Assembly (NCBI GenBank): GCA_037128595.1
Contig: JBAXWB010000004.1
Coordinates: 124,001-188,000 of the forward strand
DNA from: a bacterium
GTDB lineage: Bacteria > Verrucomicrobiota > Kiritimatiellia > CAIKKV01 > CAITUY01
Reading direction: 5' to 3'
Length of the DNA stretch: 64,000 nucleotides
The notes beneath the pieces were generated by a model that saw only the letters and a program-made list of their open reading frames with translations, ran no database searches and was not told where the DNA came from. Numbering within the stretch: the stretch's first letter is position 1; every line of letters starts with the position of its first letter. Shown here piece by piece: positions 1 through 8,907 of the stretch. Position numbers and translations under genes: made by a program.

Positions 1-907
1 CGGCGGCCACGTCTTCCGGCCGGATTTCAGGGTCCGGGTTGGCCATCGCAAAAATTCCCGGCAACGCCGCCATGGACAACACGTCGGCGGGTTTAAGGCA
101 GTTGGCGGCCGAAACACCGACAAACATATGCGCGCCCTTCAAGGCCTCCGTCAGGGTACTGGCCGAGGTGGCGAAGGCATGTTCCTTCTTTTTGCCACTG
201 AGATCGCTGCGATCACTCCGGATGACGCCCTTCGTATCGCACAACATGACGGTTTTGGCGCCCGCCGCCTTGAGCATCTCACAGATCCGGATCCCGGCCG
301 CGCCGGCCCCGTTGATGACAATTTTCAACTCACCCATGGAGCGTTGTGAAATATGACAGTAGTTCATGGCCGCCGCCAGGGTAATCACCGCCGTACCCCA
401 CTGGTCATCGTGGAAGACCGGGATGTCCAGCATGGCGTCAAGGGTATCCTCAATTTCGAAACAGGCCGGGGCCGCGATATCTTCCAGATTGATGCCGCCA
501 TACATCGGGGCGATCGCCAGGACCGTGTCAATGACCCGCTGGGGGTCGGTTTTGCCGGTGTCTTTGCCATTCATGCGGCAATGATTCACCGGGACGGGCC
601 ATCCATCCACGTCGCCAAACGCCTTGAAGAGAACGGCCTTTCCTTCCATGACGGGAATGCTGGCTTCGGCCCCGAGGTCGCCGAGTCCCAGAATAGCCGT
701 GCCGTCCGAGACCACTGCCACCAGGTTTTCCTTTGCCGTGCAACGGTAGAGGGATTCGCGATCGCGGGCGATTTCCTTGACAGGTAATGCCACTCCAGGG
801 GTGTAAGCGAGGGAGAGGTCATCCGGTCCCCTCAGGGGCTTGGTGACCCGCATACCGATTTTGCCGCCGACATGATACTCAAGGATCTCGTTGTTTTTCA
901 GGCTCAT
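1..907 (-). CDS. NAD(P)-dependent malic enzyme, C-terminus beyond the window
   Basis: Oxidatively decarboxylates malate to pyruvate in the cytosol. The gene starts at an ATG at 907 preceded by a GAGGAG ribosome site and runs off the left edge, so about 302 residues are visible. In order they show LAYTPGVA (residues 33-40), the LGLGDLGAEA and VMEGK catalytic region near 70-88, the metal/substrate segment with HDDQWGTA near 160, and the Rossmann motif NGAGAAGI near 190. All are typical of the short bacterial malic enzymes. Whether a phosphotransacetylase-like C-terminal domain follows cannot be seen, so MaeB-like and SfcA-like forms are not separated. It is transcribed away from everything else in view; a gene-poor stretch lies upstream. 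Confidence 0.9.
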   Translation of the reverse strand, partial: MSLKNNEILEYHVGGKIGMRVTKPLRGPDDLSLAYTPGVALPVKEIARDRESLYRCTAKENLVAVVSDGTAILGLGDLGAEASIPVMEGKAVLFKAFGDVDGWPVPVNHCRMNGKDTGKTDPQRVIDTVLAIAPMYGGINLEDIAAPACFEIEDTLDAMLDIPVFHDDQWGTAVITLAAAMNYCHISQRSMGELKIVINGAGAAGIRICEMLKAAGAKTVMLCDTKGVIRSDRSDLSGKKKEHAFATSASTLTEALKGAHMFVGVSAANCLKPADVLSMAALPGIFAMANPDPEIRPEDVAA

Positions 908-958
908 AATGCTCCTCAGTGAATTAAATGAGCTGACAATATACTGGATTTAGAGGAG

Positions 959-1158
959 TCAAGACAACAGCAAATCCGCAAAACCAATTGGCTTTCGTGG
1001 GGGATCTGTAGGGGTCATGAGTTCGCGGATCGCTTCAAAAAAACGCGGAACTGTTCATCATAGTGGCGCTCAAGATCGTCCAATCGTTGAGTGAGATCCG
1101 TGTGTGAAGCAAGGATGGATCTCAGGCGAACAAATGTGCGCATAATCTCGACATTACA
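959..1158 (-). pseudogene. ORF6N-domain protein, C-terminal fragment with a frameshift
   Basis: The minus strand encodes MCNVEIMRTFVRLRSILASH followed by a charged helix (DLTQRLDDLERHYDEQF). This is the usual C-terminal part of ORF6N/KilA-N-type DNA-binding proteins found on mobile and accessory DNA. The frame breaks in a run of seven A (plus strand 1037-1043). Shifting one base restores the expected tail EAIRELMTPTDPPRKPIGFA and a stop at 959. The DNA-binding N-terminal domain is absent. This is a decayed remnant, and no expression is implied. Confidence 0.7.
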
Positions 1159-1159
1159 C

Positions 1160-2088
1160 ATTTGTTATGCACCATATTTAGCCATCAGAATTCCCAGAAC
1201 AAACAGCCTAACCCGAACGGCCCCTCCTCGCGAAGCACAGGTGGCGTTCGACGTCCCGGCGAACGATTGCCTCTAGCGCTACGCTTAAACGGCCGCCGAG
1301 ACGTCGGCCGCCACTTGCCGCAAACTCAAAAACCCCGCCCACATGTGTATGCGGGCCTTCCTCATCGCATTCTCCGCTCCCTGTCGCCACGCCACCGTCA
1401 TCCAGTTCTCCATTCCTGGGTCCTTCGGAAGACCCACGCGCACATCTACCTGCAGGCCTTCTCTTTTCTCCTTAACAACCCAACAACCTGACAACTCGAC
1501 AACTGTATTTTCTCTCTATTGAAGTCAGACTCACTCGGGAGCAGTCTGGTAACCCTCGTTCGTTCCAGATTCATAGGGCCTTAGCTTGATATCTATGGGA
1601 CGGCGGCCTCGCCGTCCGGAGGGATTTTTCAACGGAATAAGATGTTACGACTCTCTGAACCGGGGAAATCAAATATGGCGAGAACAAATTATAACGTAAG
1701 TCGTTTTGGTGGATTGACTTAAGACAAGTCCAGCCAGCTGGACTGGCGGATCGGTTTCAGCCGCTAGCGATTCAGGGATCTGTTTGTGATAGTGGTGAAG
1801 GACCTCTTGTGCTGATATCCCGGACACGGACGTTCTTTGGCCCGGGCCGAAATATATAGACATTTCGCTGACCCTGGTGGCCATTTACTGACCCTCGATT
1901 GGTTCAACGCTCGCATCATTTTTAAGCCTGACCCCATGCCCCCGGCCATCAGGGATTCCCTGATGTGAGAATCAGGACTCTCCTGCTTGTCAGATTCCGC
2001 AAATAGTTTAGTTTCAGAAGCGTCGGTATCAATCAGAAACCAGGATGGGCAGCGCCGGCTGTGCATACGTAATAAAGGAGCGGGAACC
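1160..2088. other. Gene-poor stretch with short palindromes
   Basis: I find no supportable gene here. The short ORFs on both strands have no recognisable domain. The stretch contains a REP-like hairpin (1598-1617), two perfect palindromes (AGTCCAG-ccag-CTGGACT at 1727-1744; CATCAGGG-att-CCCTGATG at 1947-1965) and a weak GC hairpin with CCCGC/GCGGG arms near 1334-1356. The tail after that hairpin resembles a second hairpin region near 42.48-42.55 kb. It reads like accumulated mobile-element debris between the malic enzyme gene and the HPr-like gene. Confidence 0.5.
1598..1617. repeat. REP-like palindrome
   Basis: A 20-nt hairpin, GGACGGCG-gcct-CGCCGTCC, with an 8-bp perfect stem. It resembles in size and shape the GC-rich hairpins at 41.4-42.8 kb, which suggests a dispersed REP family. 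Confidence 0.45.
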
Positions 2089-2739
2089 ATGAATCAGAAC
2101 AATGAATTTTCCACCACGCTGGCGATTGAAAATCCTCTGGGGTGGCACATGCGGCCGGCGGGTCTGCTCGTGAGTGTCGCCAACATGTTCGAATCTGAAA
2201 TCATGGTGAAATGTGGCCGACGAATCGCCAGTGCCAAAAGCCTGCTGGGCATTCTTACGCTCGGGGCGGGAAGGGGGGCGCGCCTTTATGTGTCGGCGAG
2301 GGGGCGCGACGCTCAACTGGCGATCCGGGCGATCCGGGAAAAGTTCTCTTCGGAGTCTAAGCATCCGGCGCAGGCCGCGAGTCAGGCGGCGTCGGGTGGA
2401 GTGGTAAGCAGGGATGAGGGTAACACACGCAAAAAGGAGGCGCATATGAAGGAAAGTTCGGCTGTGAAGAAATCAAAACCCAAGGGACATGTTACGACTA
2501 CCTTCAAATGTGGGGTATCGCATAATGCGAAAAGTGTGTTTTTGGCCGGGGACTTCAACGACTGGAATTCCCAGGCCGACCCCATGATCAAGCGAGGCGG
2601 ACAGTTTTCGAAATCCGTCAAACTCCTCCCGGGGAGATACCAGTACAAATATGTGATTGATGGGGAATGGCATGCGGATCCCACCGCGCCTTTGGCCGTC
2701 AGCGAGCTGGGGTCAACCAACAACATCATCTGTGTTTGA
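2089..2739 (+). CDS. HPr-like domain joined in frame to a CBM48/AMPK-type glycogen-binding domain
   Basis: The 216-residue product begins at an ATG at 2089 behind AAGGAGCGGG. Residues 8-95 form an HPr-like fold. GWHMRPAG keeps the phosphorylatable histidine (His20) followed by the Arg-Pro-Ala of the HPr site, and AKSLLGILTLGAG matches the regulatory-serine region. After a poor linker, residues about 135-216 form an AMPK/CBM48-type module (VFLAGDFNDWN ... PGRYQYKYVIDGEW). An ATG at 2446 has its own strong AAGGAGG site, so the CBM48 module may also be made alone. A role tying phosphotransfer regulation to glycogen is inference. Homoserine kinase follows 52 nt downstream. No EI, EII or HPr kinase gene is in view. 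Confidence 0.75.
   Translation: MNQNNEFSTTLAIENPLGWHMRPAGLLVSVANMFESEIMVKCGRRIASAKSLLGILTLGAGRGARLYVSARGRDAQLAIRAIREKFSSESKHPAQAASQAASGGVVSRDEGNTRKKEAHMKESSAVKKSKPKGHVTTTFKCGVSHNAKSVFLAGDFNDWNSQADPMIKRGGQFSKSVKLLPGRYQYKYVIDGEWHADPTAPLAVSELGSTNNIICV
2434..2448 (+). promoter_or_regulatory. Strong internal ribosome-binding site and in-frame ATG
   Basis: AAGGAGG at 2434-2440 lies five bases before the in-frame ATG at 2446-2448, at the junction between the HPr-like part and the CBM48 part. It is a better Shine-Dalgarno than the one at 2089. It would yield a stand-alone CBM48 protein of 97 residues starting MKESSAVKKSKPKG. Confidence 0.6.
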
Positions 2740-2791
2740 ATCCGGTAAATTTTGATTGCGACCGGTGGCGCTCCTTGGGAAGATGGGCGCC

Positions 2792-3715
2792 ATGAAGCAG
2801 ATCAAAGTTTTTTCTCCGGCAACGATCGGAAATATCGGCCCCGGCTTCGATGTCCTGGGGTTGGCGGTTAAAAATCTCGGAGATGTGGTCGAAGCCCGGC
2901 GTTTGTCCGGCGGTAAAATCCGTATTGCCGCCGTGCATTCGCCGGTTCCGCTTTCCGCGGATCCCAGGAAAAACACCGCGGCCCTCGCGGCGGCCAATGT
3001 TTTCAAATATCTCAATATCAAAGGGGGCATTGAGCTCACCCTCCACAAGGGCTTGCCGATCGGCTCCGGGCTAGGATCCAGCGCGGCCTCTGCGGCGGCC
3101 GGCGCCTTCGCGGCGAATGTCCTCTATGGCAATCAGCTCAGCCTGGAGCAATTGATTCTCGCCGCGACCGAGGCCGAAGCTATCGTGTCGGGCGGTTTTT
3201 TTGCCGACAATACCGCGCCGGCCCTGATGGGGGGCGCCACCTTGACCCGGTGCTGTGTCCCGCTCGATGTCACCCGTATCGGCTCGATTCGAAGTCTCAA
3301 AATTGTGCTGGTGACGCCGAATGTGGTGGTCCTTACCCGGGAAGCCCGAAAACTACTTCCGAAGATGGTTCCCATGGAACAGTTTATTGCCAACATGGCC
3401 AATACGGCGTTGATCACAGCGGCCTTTGCGAAAAATGACTACTCCCTGTTTTCCCGGTGTCTGAATGATGTCATTGTGGAGCCCGTCCGCTCCAAATTGA
3501 TCCCGGGCTTTGATGAGGTGAAACGGAACGCGCTTAAAGCCGGTGCCGACGGGGTGGCCATTTCCGGATCCGGCCCCACCATGTTTGCCATTACCGATAA
3601 CCTTCAGAAGGCCAGAACCATCGAAAAGCAGATGGTGCTGACCTTCAATTCGCTGGGCTTCGCCTCCAAGAGCTGGGTGACAACGGTTGATTCACAGGGA
3701 ACCCGCCTCATTTAA
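2792..3715 (+). CDS. thrB: Homoserine kinase
   Basis: GHMP-family kinase that phosphorylates homoserine for threonine synthesis. The N-terminus (KVFSPATIGNIGPGFDVLG) and the phosphate loop GLPIGSGLGSSAASAAAGA (about residues 87-105) are diagnostic. A C-terminal GHMP motif, DGVAISGSGPTMFAI, is present. The 307-residue length fits the family. The start at 2792 is chosen because the conserved N-terminus begins there; an ATG three codons earlier (2783) is possible. No other threonine gene is near. The stop overlaps the convergent end of the V-ATPase subunit D gene, so the two transcription units meet tail to tail. Confidence 0.9.
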   Translation: MKQIKVFSPATIGNIGPGFDVLGLAVKNLGDVVEARRLSGGKIRIAAVHSPVPLSADPRKNTAALAAANVFKYLNIKGGIELTLHKGLPIGSGLGSSAASAAAGAFAANVLYGNQLSLEQLILAATEAEAIVSGGFFADNTAPALMGGATLTRCCVPLDVTRIGSIRSLKIVLVTPNVVVLTREARKLLPKMVPMEQFIANMANTALITAAFAKNDYSLFSRCLNDVIVEPVRSKLIPGFDEVKRNALKAGADGVAISGSGPTMFAITDNLQKARTIEKQMVLTFNSLGFASKSWVTTVDSQGTRLI

Positions 3716-4350
3716 GACGGTGGCTCGGCCGATTGAGCCAGGCGATCCCTCATCATCCGGACAATGATAAAGGCTTCGCGCTCCCGTTCCTCGAGAGAGG
3801 CGGCGATGGCCCCGATGGTCTGGCGGTAATCGGGGATGAAGATTTTGATGAGGGCGTTGCACCGCCTTTGTGTTTTCCGGAGTTCTGCGGCCAATCGCAG
3901 GATGACGTTCTGCAATTCAGCCAGCTCCGCGAGTAAGGGGAGGAGCCCGGCAAATCGACTCATGGCCAGGTCGGTCTGGGCGGTGGTCCCGCTGATACCA
4001 AAAGGCAGGCCCAACAACTCATGATGGACCGTCACTCGGGGAAGGCGTAATCCCATCAGGTGCGTGGTGGTCAAGTTCACCTGATGACCCTGGCGAATCG
4101 CCAGTATGGCCTGCTCCAGTGTAACGGATCCCACCTCCAGGACAGCGTCCTGCAAGGCCTGGAACGCCAGGGCAAGCGCCTGGTCCGTTTGACGCTCAAT
4201 TTCTGTGGCTCGCTTCAACCGGGTCATCAGTTCAAACACCAGGATCTGTCTTTTTTGCTCAAGCAGATCATAGCCTTCCACCGCCACATCCAGTTGATGC
4301 CGGGTGGCAAGCAGGGCGGACTTGGTCGGTGCAATGTTGAGGATAGTCAT
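3712..4350 (-). CDS. atpD: V-type ATP synthase subunit D
   Basis: Central-stalk coiled-coil subunit of the V/A-type ATPase, turning inside the A3B3 head. The 212-residue protein has the typical start (NIAPTKSALLATRHQLDVA) and long amphipathic helices at both ends (about 10-70 and 150-205). It is the last gene of the operon. Its ATG overlaps the subunit B stop in an ATGA, so translation is probably coupled. Confidence 0.92.
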   Translation of the reverse strand: MTILNIAPTKSALLATRHQLDVAVEGYDLLEQKRQILVFELMTRLKRATEIERQTDQALALAFQALQDAVLEVGSVTLEQAILAIRQGHQVNLTTTHLMGLRLPRVTVHHELLGLPFGISGTTAQTDLAMSRFAGLLPLLAELAELQNVILRLAAELRKTQRRCNALIKIFIPDYRQTIGAIAASLEEREREAFIIVRMMRDRLAQSAEPPS

Positions 4351-5771
4351 TTGGCTACCGCTTGATCCTTTGCCTGGTAATGTTGGTTCAGCAACGCTTC
4401 ACTGACTCGGTGTAATTCCTCCTTCGGGAGCAGGGACAGGATCTCCCAGCCCAGATCGAGTGTGTGGGTGATCGACCGGTTTTCATGTTCACCCTGGGAA
4501 AGGAACCGATGTTCAAACGTCTCGCCGTAATTCAGGTAGAGCCGGTCCAGATCGCTCAGGGCTTCCTCGCCAATCACTTCTGAAAGGGCCCGGACCCGTT
4601 TCACCTTCGCGTAACAGGCGAAGAGCTGACTGGCCAGGGCCGGGTGGTCCTCGCGGGTATACCCTTTTCCGATCCCGTCCTTCATCAGGCGTGACAGGCT
4701 GGGCAGTCCGGCAATGGGGGGATAGACGCCCCGTTGAAAGAGGCCTCGATCAAGGACGATCTGTCCTTCGGTGATATATCCGGTCAGGTCGGGAACGGGA
4801 TGGCTGATATCATCAGAGGGCATGGTCAGGATTGCAATCTGGGTAATAGACCCGGTTGAGCCTTCAATCCGGCCGGCGCGTTCGTAGAGGCTGGCCAGAT
4901 CGGAATACAGATAGCCGGGATAGCCTTTGCGTCCGGGAATTTCACCCCGGATCGTTCCCACTTCGCGCAGGCTCTCACAATAGTTGGTCATGTCGGTCAG
5001 CAATACCAGGACATGCTGGCCGCAATCGAAGGCCAGATGTTCGGCCAATGTCAGGGCGAGACGCGGGGTGAGTAATCGCTCCACGCTCGGGGCATCCGCC
5101 AGGGAGAGGAATACCGCCACCCGTGACAGGGAGCCGGACTCCTCGCAGTTCCTGATGAAATAATCAGCGACATCGTGTTTGACGCCCATGGCGGCAAACA
5201 CAATTGAAAAATCCTCCCCGCTTTCCAGGAGGCGTGCCTGTCGGATAATCTGGGCGCACACCCGGTCATGGGGAAGCCCATTACCGGAAAAAATGGGGAG
5301 CTTCTGGCCCCGGACCAAGGCATTCATGCCGTCAATCGCGGATAATCCGGTTTGAATAAACTCGCGCGGGTACTCACGGGCAAACGGATTGATGGGTAGC
5401 CCGTTGACATCGCGGAGATCTGCGGAGAGCGGGAGCGGGCTTCCATCCAGGGGGCGTCCCAGTCCATCAAACATGCGGCCCAGCATGGTTCGGGAAACAG
5501 GCAGCCGGAAGCTTTCCCCCAGAAAACGGGTGCGTAAGGTTTGGTGGGACAGCCCGGTGGTCCCTTCAAGAATCTGTACGAGCGCCCGCGTCCCGGAGAT
5601 GTCCAGCACACGGCCCAGTCGTTTGTGTCCGGCCGGATCACTGATCTCGACCATCTCGTCAAATCCCGCATCGCTTACCCGCTCTACCACTATCAGGGGG
5701 CCCTCTATCCGCGCCGCTCCGATGTAGGTGAGGCCGTGGTCCTGCAATGCTATTCGGGGTACGGGGTTCAT
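4347..5771 (-). CDS. atpB: V-type ATP synthase subunit B
   Basis: Non-catalytic nucleotide-binding subunit of the A3B3 head, 474 residues. It has the beta-barrel start with SDPAG-like sequence, GRMFDGLGRPLDG near 115-127, the mid-region INPFAREYPREFIQTGLSAIDGMN and the conserved VLVLLTDMTNYCESLREV segment. As expected for B subunits there is no Walker A lysine motif (FSGNGLPHDRV instead). Overlaps subunits A and D by 4 nt on each side. Confidence 0.95.
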   Translation of the reverse strand: MNPVPRIALQDHGLTYIGAARIEGPLIVVERVSDAGFDEMVEISDPAGHKRLGRVLDISGTRALVQILEGTTGLSHQTLRTRFLGESFRLPVSRTMLGRMFDGLGRPLDGSPLPLSADLRDVNGLPINPFAREYPREFIQTGLSAIDGMNALVRGQKLPIFSGNGLPHDRVCAQIIRQARLLESGEDFSIVFAAMGVKHDVADYFIRNCEESGSLSRVAVFLSLADAPSVERLLTPRLALTLAEHLAFDCGQHVLVLLTDMTNYCESLREVGTIRGEIPGRKGYPGYLYSDLASLYERAGRIEGSTGSITQIAILTMPSDDISHPVPDLTGYITEGQIVLDRGLFQRGVYPPIAGLPSLSRLMKDGIGKGYTREDHPALASQLFACYAKVKRVRALSEVIGEEALSDLDRLYLNYGETFEHRFLSQGEHENRSITHTLDLGWEILSLLPKEELHRVSEALLNQHYQAKDQAVAK

Positions 5772-7576
5772 GGGATGACTCCTGACGAGGGGGCGGGGAC
5801 GGGGTCCGTGTGGGCCACCAGGGCGTCCAGTTCTCCTTGAATTTTCTGTGATAATCCTTCAAGCGCATCGAGGGCTTCGTTCCCATAGGTCGATTTGGCG
5901 TGGAGAAGGGACCCCAGCGAGCCCAGTGCCTGGATTTTTTCCAGGGCCACCCCCGCCAGAATCAGGTCCCGGCTTTTGCCATACACGATCATGATGATCT
6001 TCAGCAGGGCCGCCTGCCGTTCAGGGGAGCAGTATTGATCGGTCTCCTCAAACGCGCTCTGGGCCAGGAAGCCATCCTTCAGGATTTCGGCCACGAATAA
6101 AATCAACCGCTGCGCATCGGGCAGGGCATCCGCCCCGATCAGTTTAACAATTTGAAGCAGCCGGTCTTCGCGCTGGAGGAGGGTGAGCGCTTCAGTCCGC
6201 AAGTCAATCCAATCAGGATCCCGTTGCTTCCACCATTCACTGACGTCCTCAATATAATCAGAATAGGACCGGATCCAATGGATGGAGGGGTAATGGCGGG
6301 CGTTGGCCAACTCGGTGTCGAGTGCCCAGAAACAGCGGACAAAGCGTTGGGTATGCTGGGTGACGGGTTCGGAAAAATCACCACCGGGCGGGCTAACTGC
6401 GCCCACGATCGTGATGGAGCCTGCGGCCCCAGCCAGGGTCGTCACGGCACCGCCCCGCTCATAAAATTGGGCCAATCGGGTCGGGAGCGTCGCCGGAAAG
6501 CCCTCTTCCGCCGGCATTTCCTCTAGACGTGCCGCCAATTCGCGCAGGGCTTCAGCCCAGCGACTGGTGGAATCGGCGAAGACGGCCACGTTTAACCCCA
6601 TGTCCCTGTAATATTCAGCCAACGTGATTCCCGTGTAGATGGACGCCTCACGGGCGGCCACGGGCATATTGGAGGTATTGGCAATCAGGATGGTCCGCTC
6701 CATCAAGGGTCGACCGGTTCGCGGGTCCGTGATTTTCGGGAATTCGCGCAGAACCTCCGTCATTTCATTCCCCCGTTCACCACACCCGATAAATACGATG
6801 ATGTCGGCATCCGACCATTTGGCCAGTTGATGTTGGGTAATGGTTTTACCCGTCCCAAATCCGCCCGGGATGGCGGCACATCCGCCTTTGCCCAGCGGGA
6901 AAAACGTATCAATAATCCGCTGGCCGGTGAGCAGGGGGCGGGTAATGGGGAGGCGTTCCCGGTTTGGCCTCGGAATCCGCACAGGCCATTTTTGGAGCAA
7001 ACTGATTTCAAGCGCACCCGCCGGAGTATCCAGAACCGCCACGGTCGAGGTCAGCCCGTAAATGCCTTTATCAACCACCGAACGGACGGTTCCCGACTGG
7101 TCCGGCGGCACCATAATCCGGTGACGGACCAGCGGGGTCTCGTCAACGAAGCCAAGCGTTTGGCCGGGGCCCACCTTTTCACCGGTCCTGACCGCCGGCT
7201 CAAAAGTCCACTGGCTTGAGGGATTCAGGGGTTCCACTTTCTCGCCGCGTTCCAACCAGGCCCCGTGCCGGTCCCGGATGGCCGGAAGCGGTCGCTGAAT
7301 GCCGTCAAATATATTCCCGATGAGGCCCGGGCCCAGCCAGACTGAGAGAGGTGCACCCGTGCAATGGACGGGGGCACCGGGTTTGAGCAGGGTGGTATTT
7401 TCATAAACCTGAATGGTCGCTTGATTGCCATTCAGCCGCACAATCTCGCCAACCAACCCGGATTCGCCCACATGCACGACTTCATACATCTGCGCTCCGG
7501 TCAATCCGGTAGCCGTCACCACGGGGCCGCTGACCCGGGCGACGATCGCGTGGGGATTATGGGGTGAGGGCGTCAT
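5768..7576 (-). CDS. atpA: V-type ATP synthase subunit A (catalytic)
   Basis: Catalytic ATPase subunit, 602 residues. Walker A GGFGTGKT lies near residue 240, followed by the FIGCGERGNEMTEVL segment. An A-type bulge domain (about 110-200), VFADSTSRWAEALRE and GFPATLPTRLAQFYERGG are all present. Start at 7576 with an AGGAG-containing site (AAGGAGCTCCTC) just upstream; it overlaps the end of subunit E by 20 nt. Acts on the cytoplasmic face, coupling ATP hydrolysis or synthesis to ion flow. Confidence 0.96.
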   Translation of the reverse strand: MTPSPHNPHAIVARVSGPVVTATGLTGAQMYEVVHVGESGLVGEIVRLNGNQATIQVYENTTLLKPGAPVHCTGAPLSVWLGPGLIGNIFDGIQRPLPAIRDRHGAWLERGEKVEPLNPSSQWTFEPAVRTGEKVGPGQTLGFVDETPLVRHRIMVPPDQSGTVRSVVDKGIYGLTSTVAVLDTPAGALEISLLQKWPVRIPRPNRERLPITRPLLTGQRIIDTFFPLGKGGCAAIPGGFGTGKTITQHQLAKWSDADIIVFIGCGERGNEMTEVLREFPKITDPRTGRPLMERTILIANTSNMPVAAREASIYTGITLAEYYRDMGLNVAVFADSTSRWAEALRELAARLEEMPAEEGFPATLPTRLAQFYERGGAVTTLAGAAGSITIVGAVSPPGGDFSEPVTQHTQRFVRCFWALDTELANARHYPSIHWIRSYSDYIEDVSEWWKQRDPDWIDLRTEALTLLQREDRLLQIVKLIGADALPDAQRLILFVAEILKDGFLAQSAFEETDQYCSPERQAALLKIIMIVYGKSRDLILAGVALEKIQALGSLGSLLHAKSTYGNEALDALEGLSQKIQGELDALVAHTDPVPAPSSGVIP

Positions 7577-8228
7577 GAGGAGGAGCTCCTTTGTCTGCAG
7601 GCTTCAACACCCCGGGAATCATGGCGGCCAGCCGCAGCCGGAGTTCCGGCCAGCATCGGTCCAGGCGCGCCGTAAGCCGGTTATCCCACAACTGGCGGCC
7701 GGCACGATCGCGAATGATGAGTCCGCTCTCCTGGATGGCCGGATCGGATACAACCCGGATCTCAAGTCCGGTTTTTAGAGTATGCTGGAGGATCGCGGTC
7801 TCGAGATGGGCGATCAAGTCGTGATCACCGGGCGATAAGGCCACTTCAAATTCCGTGCCATCCATCCGGTCAATGGCCGTGGCGGCTAAGGCAACCAGTG
7901 TTTCCCTGTAATCAAATCCTTCCTTTTTTAAAAGCCGGTTCCGGATGTCGTCATGGATCACGTTCAACAGGGTTTCGATACAGGCGGCCCGGAGCCGTTC
8001 ATAGTCAACCGGCAGGGAGGCCCGCATTTTTTCTTTGCGGCGGGCGCATTCCTGCGCGACGGCGTCCAGTCTTTCCTGTCCGGCCTTTTCCCCGGCGGCA
8101 CGGGTGGTGGTGAGCAGGGATTCCGCGTCCTGCCGGGCGCGGGCAACCAGACGTTCTGCTTCCGCCTGCGCCTCCTTGAGAATGTCGAGGCACAGGCTTT
8201 CGCCATCATTTTGGTCGATGGGGGTCAC
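7557..8228 (-). CDS. atpE: V-type ATP synthase subunit E
   Basis: Peripheral-stalk subunit, 223 residues: a long charged N-terminal helix (about 10-90) and a globular C-terminal half with the ESGLIIRDR motif usual in subunit E. The start is a GTG at 8228: AAGGAG sits seven bases upstream and there is no ATG near by in frame. The gene overlaps the end of subunit F by 23 nt and subunit A by 20 nt, which places it firmly inside the operon. Confidence 0.88.
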   Translation of the reverse strand: MTPIDQNDGESLCLDILKEAQAEAERLVARARQDAESLLTTTRAAGEKAGQERLDAVAQECARRKEKMRASLPVDYERLRAACIETLLNVIHDDIRNRLLKKEGFDYRETLVALAATAIDRMDGTEFEVALSPGDHDLIAHLETAILQHTLKTGLEIRVVSDPAIQESGLIIRDRAGRQLWDNRLTARLDRCWPELRLRLAAMIPGVLKPADKGAPPHDALTP

Positions 8229-8553
8229 TCAGTGGCTCCTTCTTGAAATCAATATGAATGCCCACCGCCTCCTGAACCGAGCGAAGCAGGGTTTTATGAC
8301 CGGGGAGCCCGCCGCCCGGGCCGGGAATCTCAACAATCAGGGGGCGCTCCCGGGCCAGCCGGTGGGCCTCAATCTGTGTGCGAAGGGGGGCGGCCACCTG
8401 CTGGGCCAAAATGATGATGCCGATATCAGGCCGGTTAAGAGCGCTTTCAAAGGCCTGTGCCGCCTCTGCGGGAACGGCTACCGTTTGTCCGTCGATGCCG
8501 GCCAGCCGGAATCCCCGCACCGTATCCTCATCCGCAATACAGTAGTATTTCAT
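8206..8553 (-). CDS. atpF: V-type ATP synthase subunit F
   Basis: Small central-stalk subunit, 115 residues, with the family start YCIADEDTVRGFRLAGIDG and the middle DIGIIILAQQVAAPLR. The Rossmann-like length fits. It lies between proteolipid K and stalk subunit E, the expected neighbours in archaeal/bacterial V-type operons. Confidence 0.88.
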   Translation of the reverse strand: MKYYCIADEDTVRGFRLAGIDGQTVAVPAEAAQAFESALNRPDIGIIILAQQVAAPLRTQIEAHRLARERPLIVEIPGPGGGLPGHKTLLRSVQEAVGIHIDFKKEPLSDPHRPK

Positions 8554-8567
8554 GAAGGATTTCCTGT

Positions 8568-8906
8568 TCAGAGCTTCTGGAGAATCATGATGGAGATGAC
8601 GAACCCTAATACGGCCAGCCCTTCCGCCAAGGCGACAAACAGGATACTGCGGGTGAGCAGTTCCGGCTTTTCCGCCGCTGCGCCCATGGCGGCAGATCCC
8701 ACCCGGGCCACGGCATAAGCCGCCCCGATGACGCTCAAACTCATGGTAAGGGCAGCACTAAAGCCCAACCCGATGCTCCGGTAAACCTGGGCGGTCTCTG
8801 ATAGCGTCTGGGCCACCGGAGTCTCTCCCGCGATCGCCGTTGAGGCGGCCAGCACTCCTGTTACCAGCAATAATCCTTTGGTGGGGTTACTCGATAGGAT
8901 GTTCAT
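8568..8906 (-). CDS. atpK: V-type ATP synthase proteolipid subunit K (rotor ring)
   Basis: Membrane rotor subunit, 112 residues. An N-terminal hydrophobic leader (about 10-27) precedes a two-helix hairpin: helix one about 45-75 and helix two about 87-110. The ion-binding glutamate lies in ALAEGLAVLG. The residue after it is glycine rather than Thr/Ser, and no Gln pair is evident. That argues mildly for protons rather than sodium, but this is inference. A single hairpin per gene means many copies per ring. Confidence 0.88.
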   Translation of the reverse strand: MNILSSNPTKGLLLVTGVLAASTAIAGETPVAQTLSETAQVYRSIGLGFSAALTMSLSVIGAAYAVARVGSAAMGAAAEKPELLTRSILFVALAEGLAVLGFVISIMILQKL

Positions 8907-8907
8907 A

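Noticed and set aside
1285-1494. 69-codon minus-strand ORF in the gene-poor stretch
   Set aside because: It starts without a ribosome site and covers a hairpin region; I recognise no family, so it is not reported as a gene.
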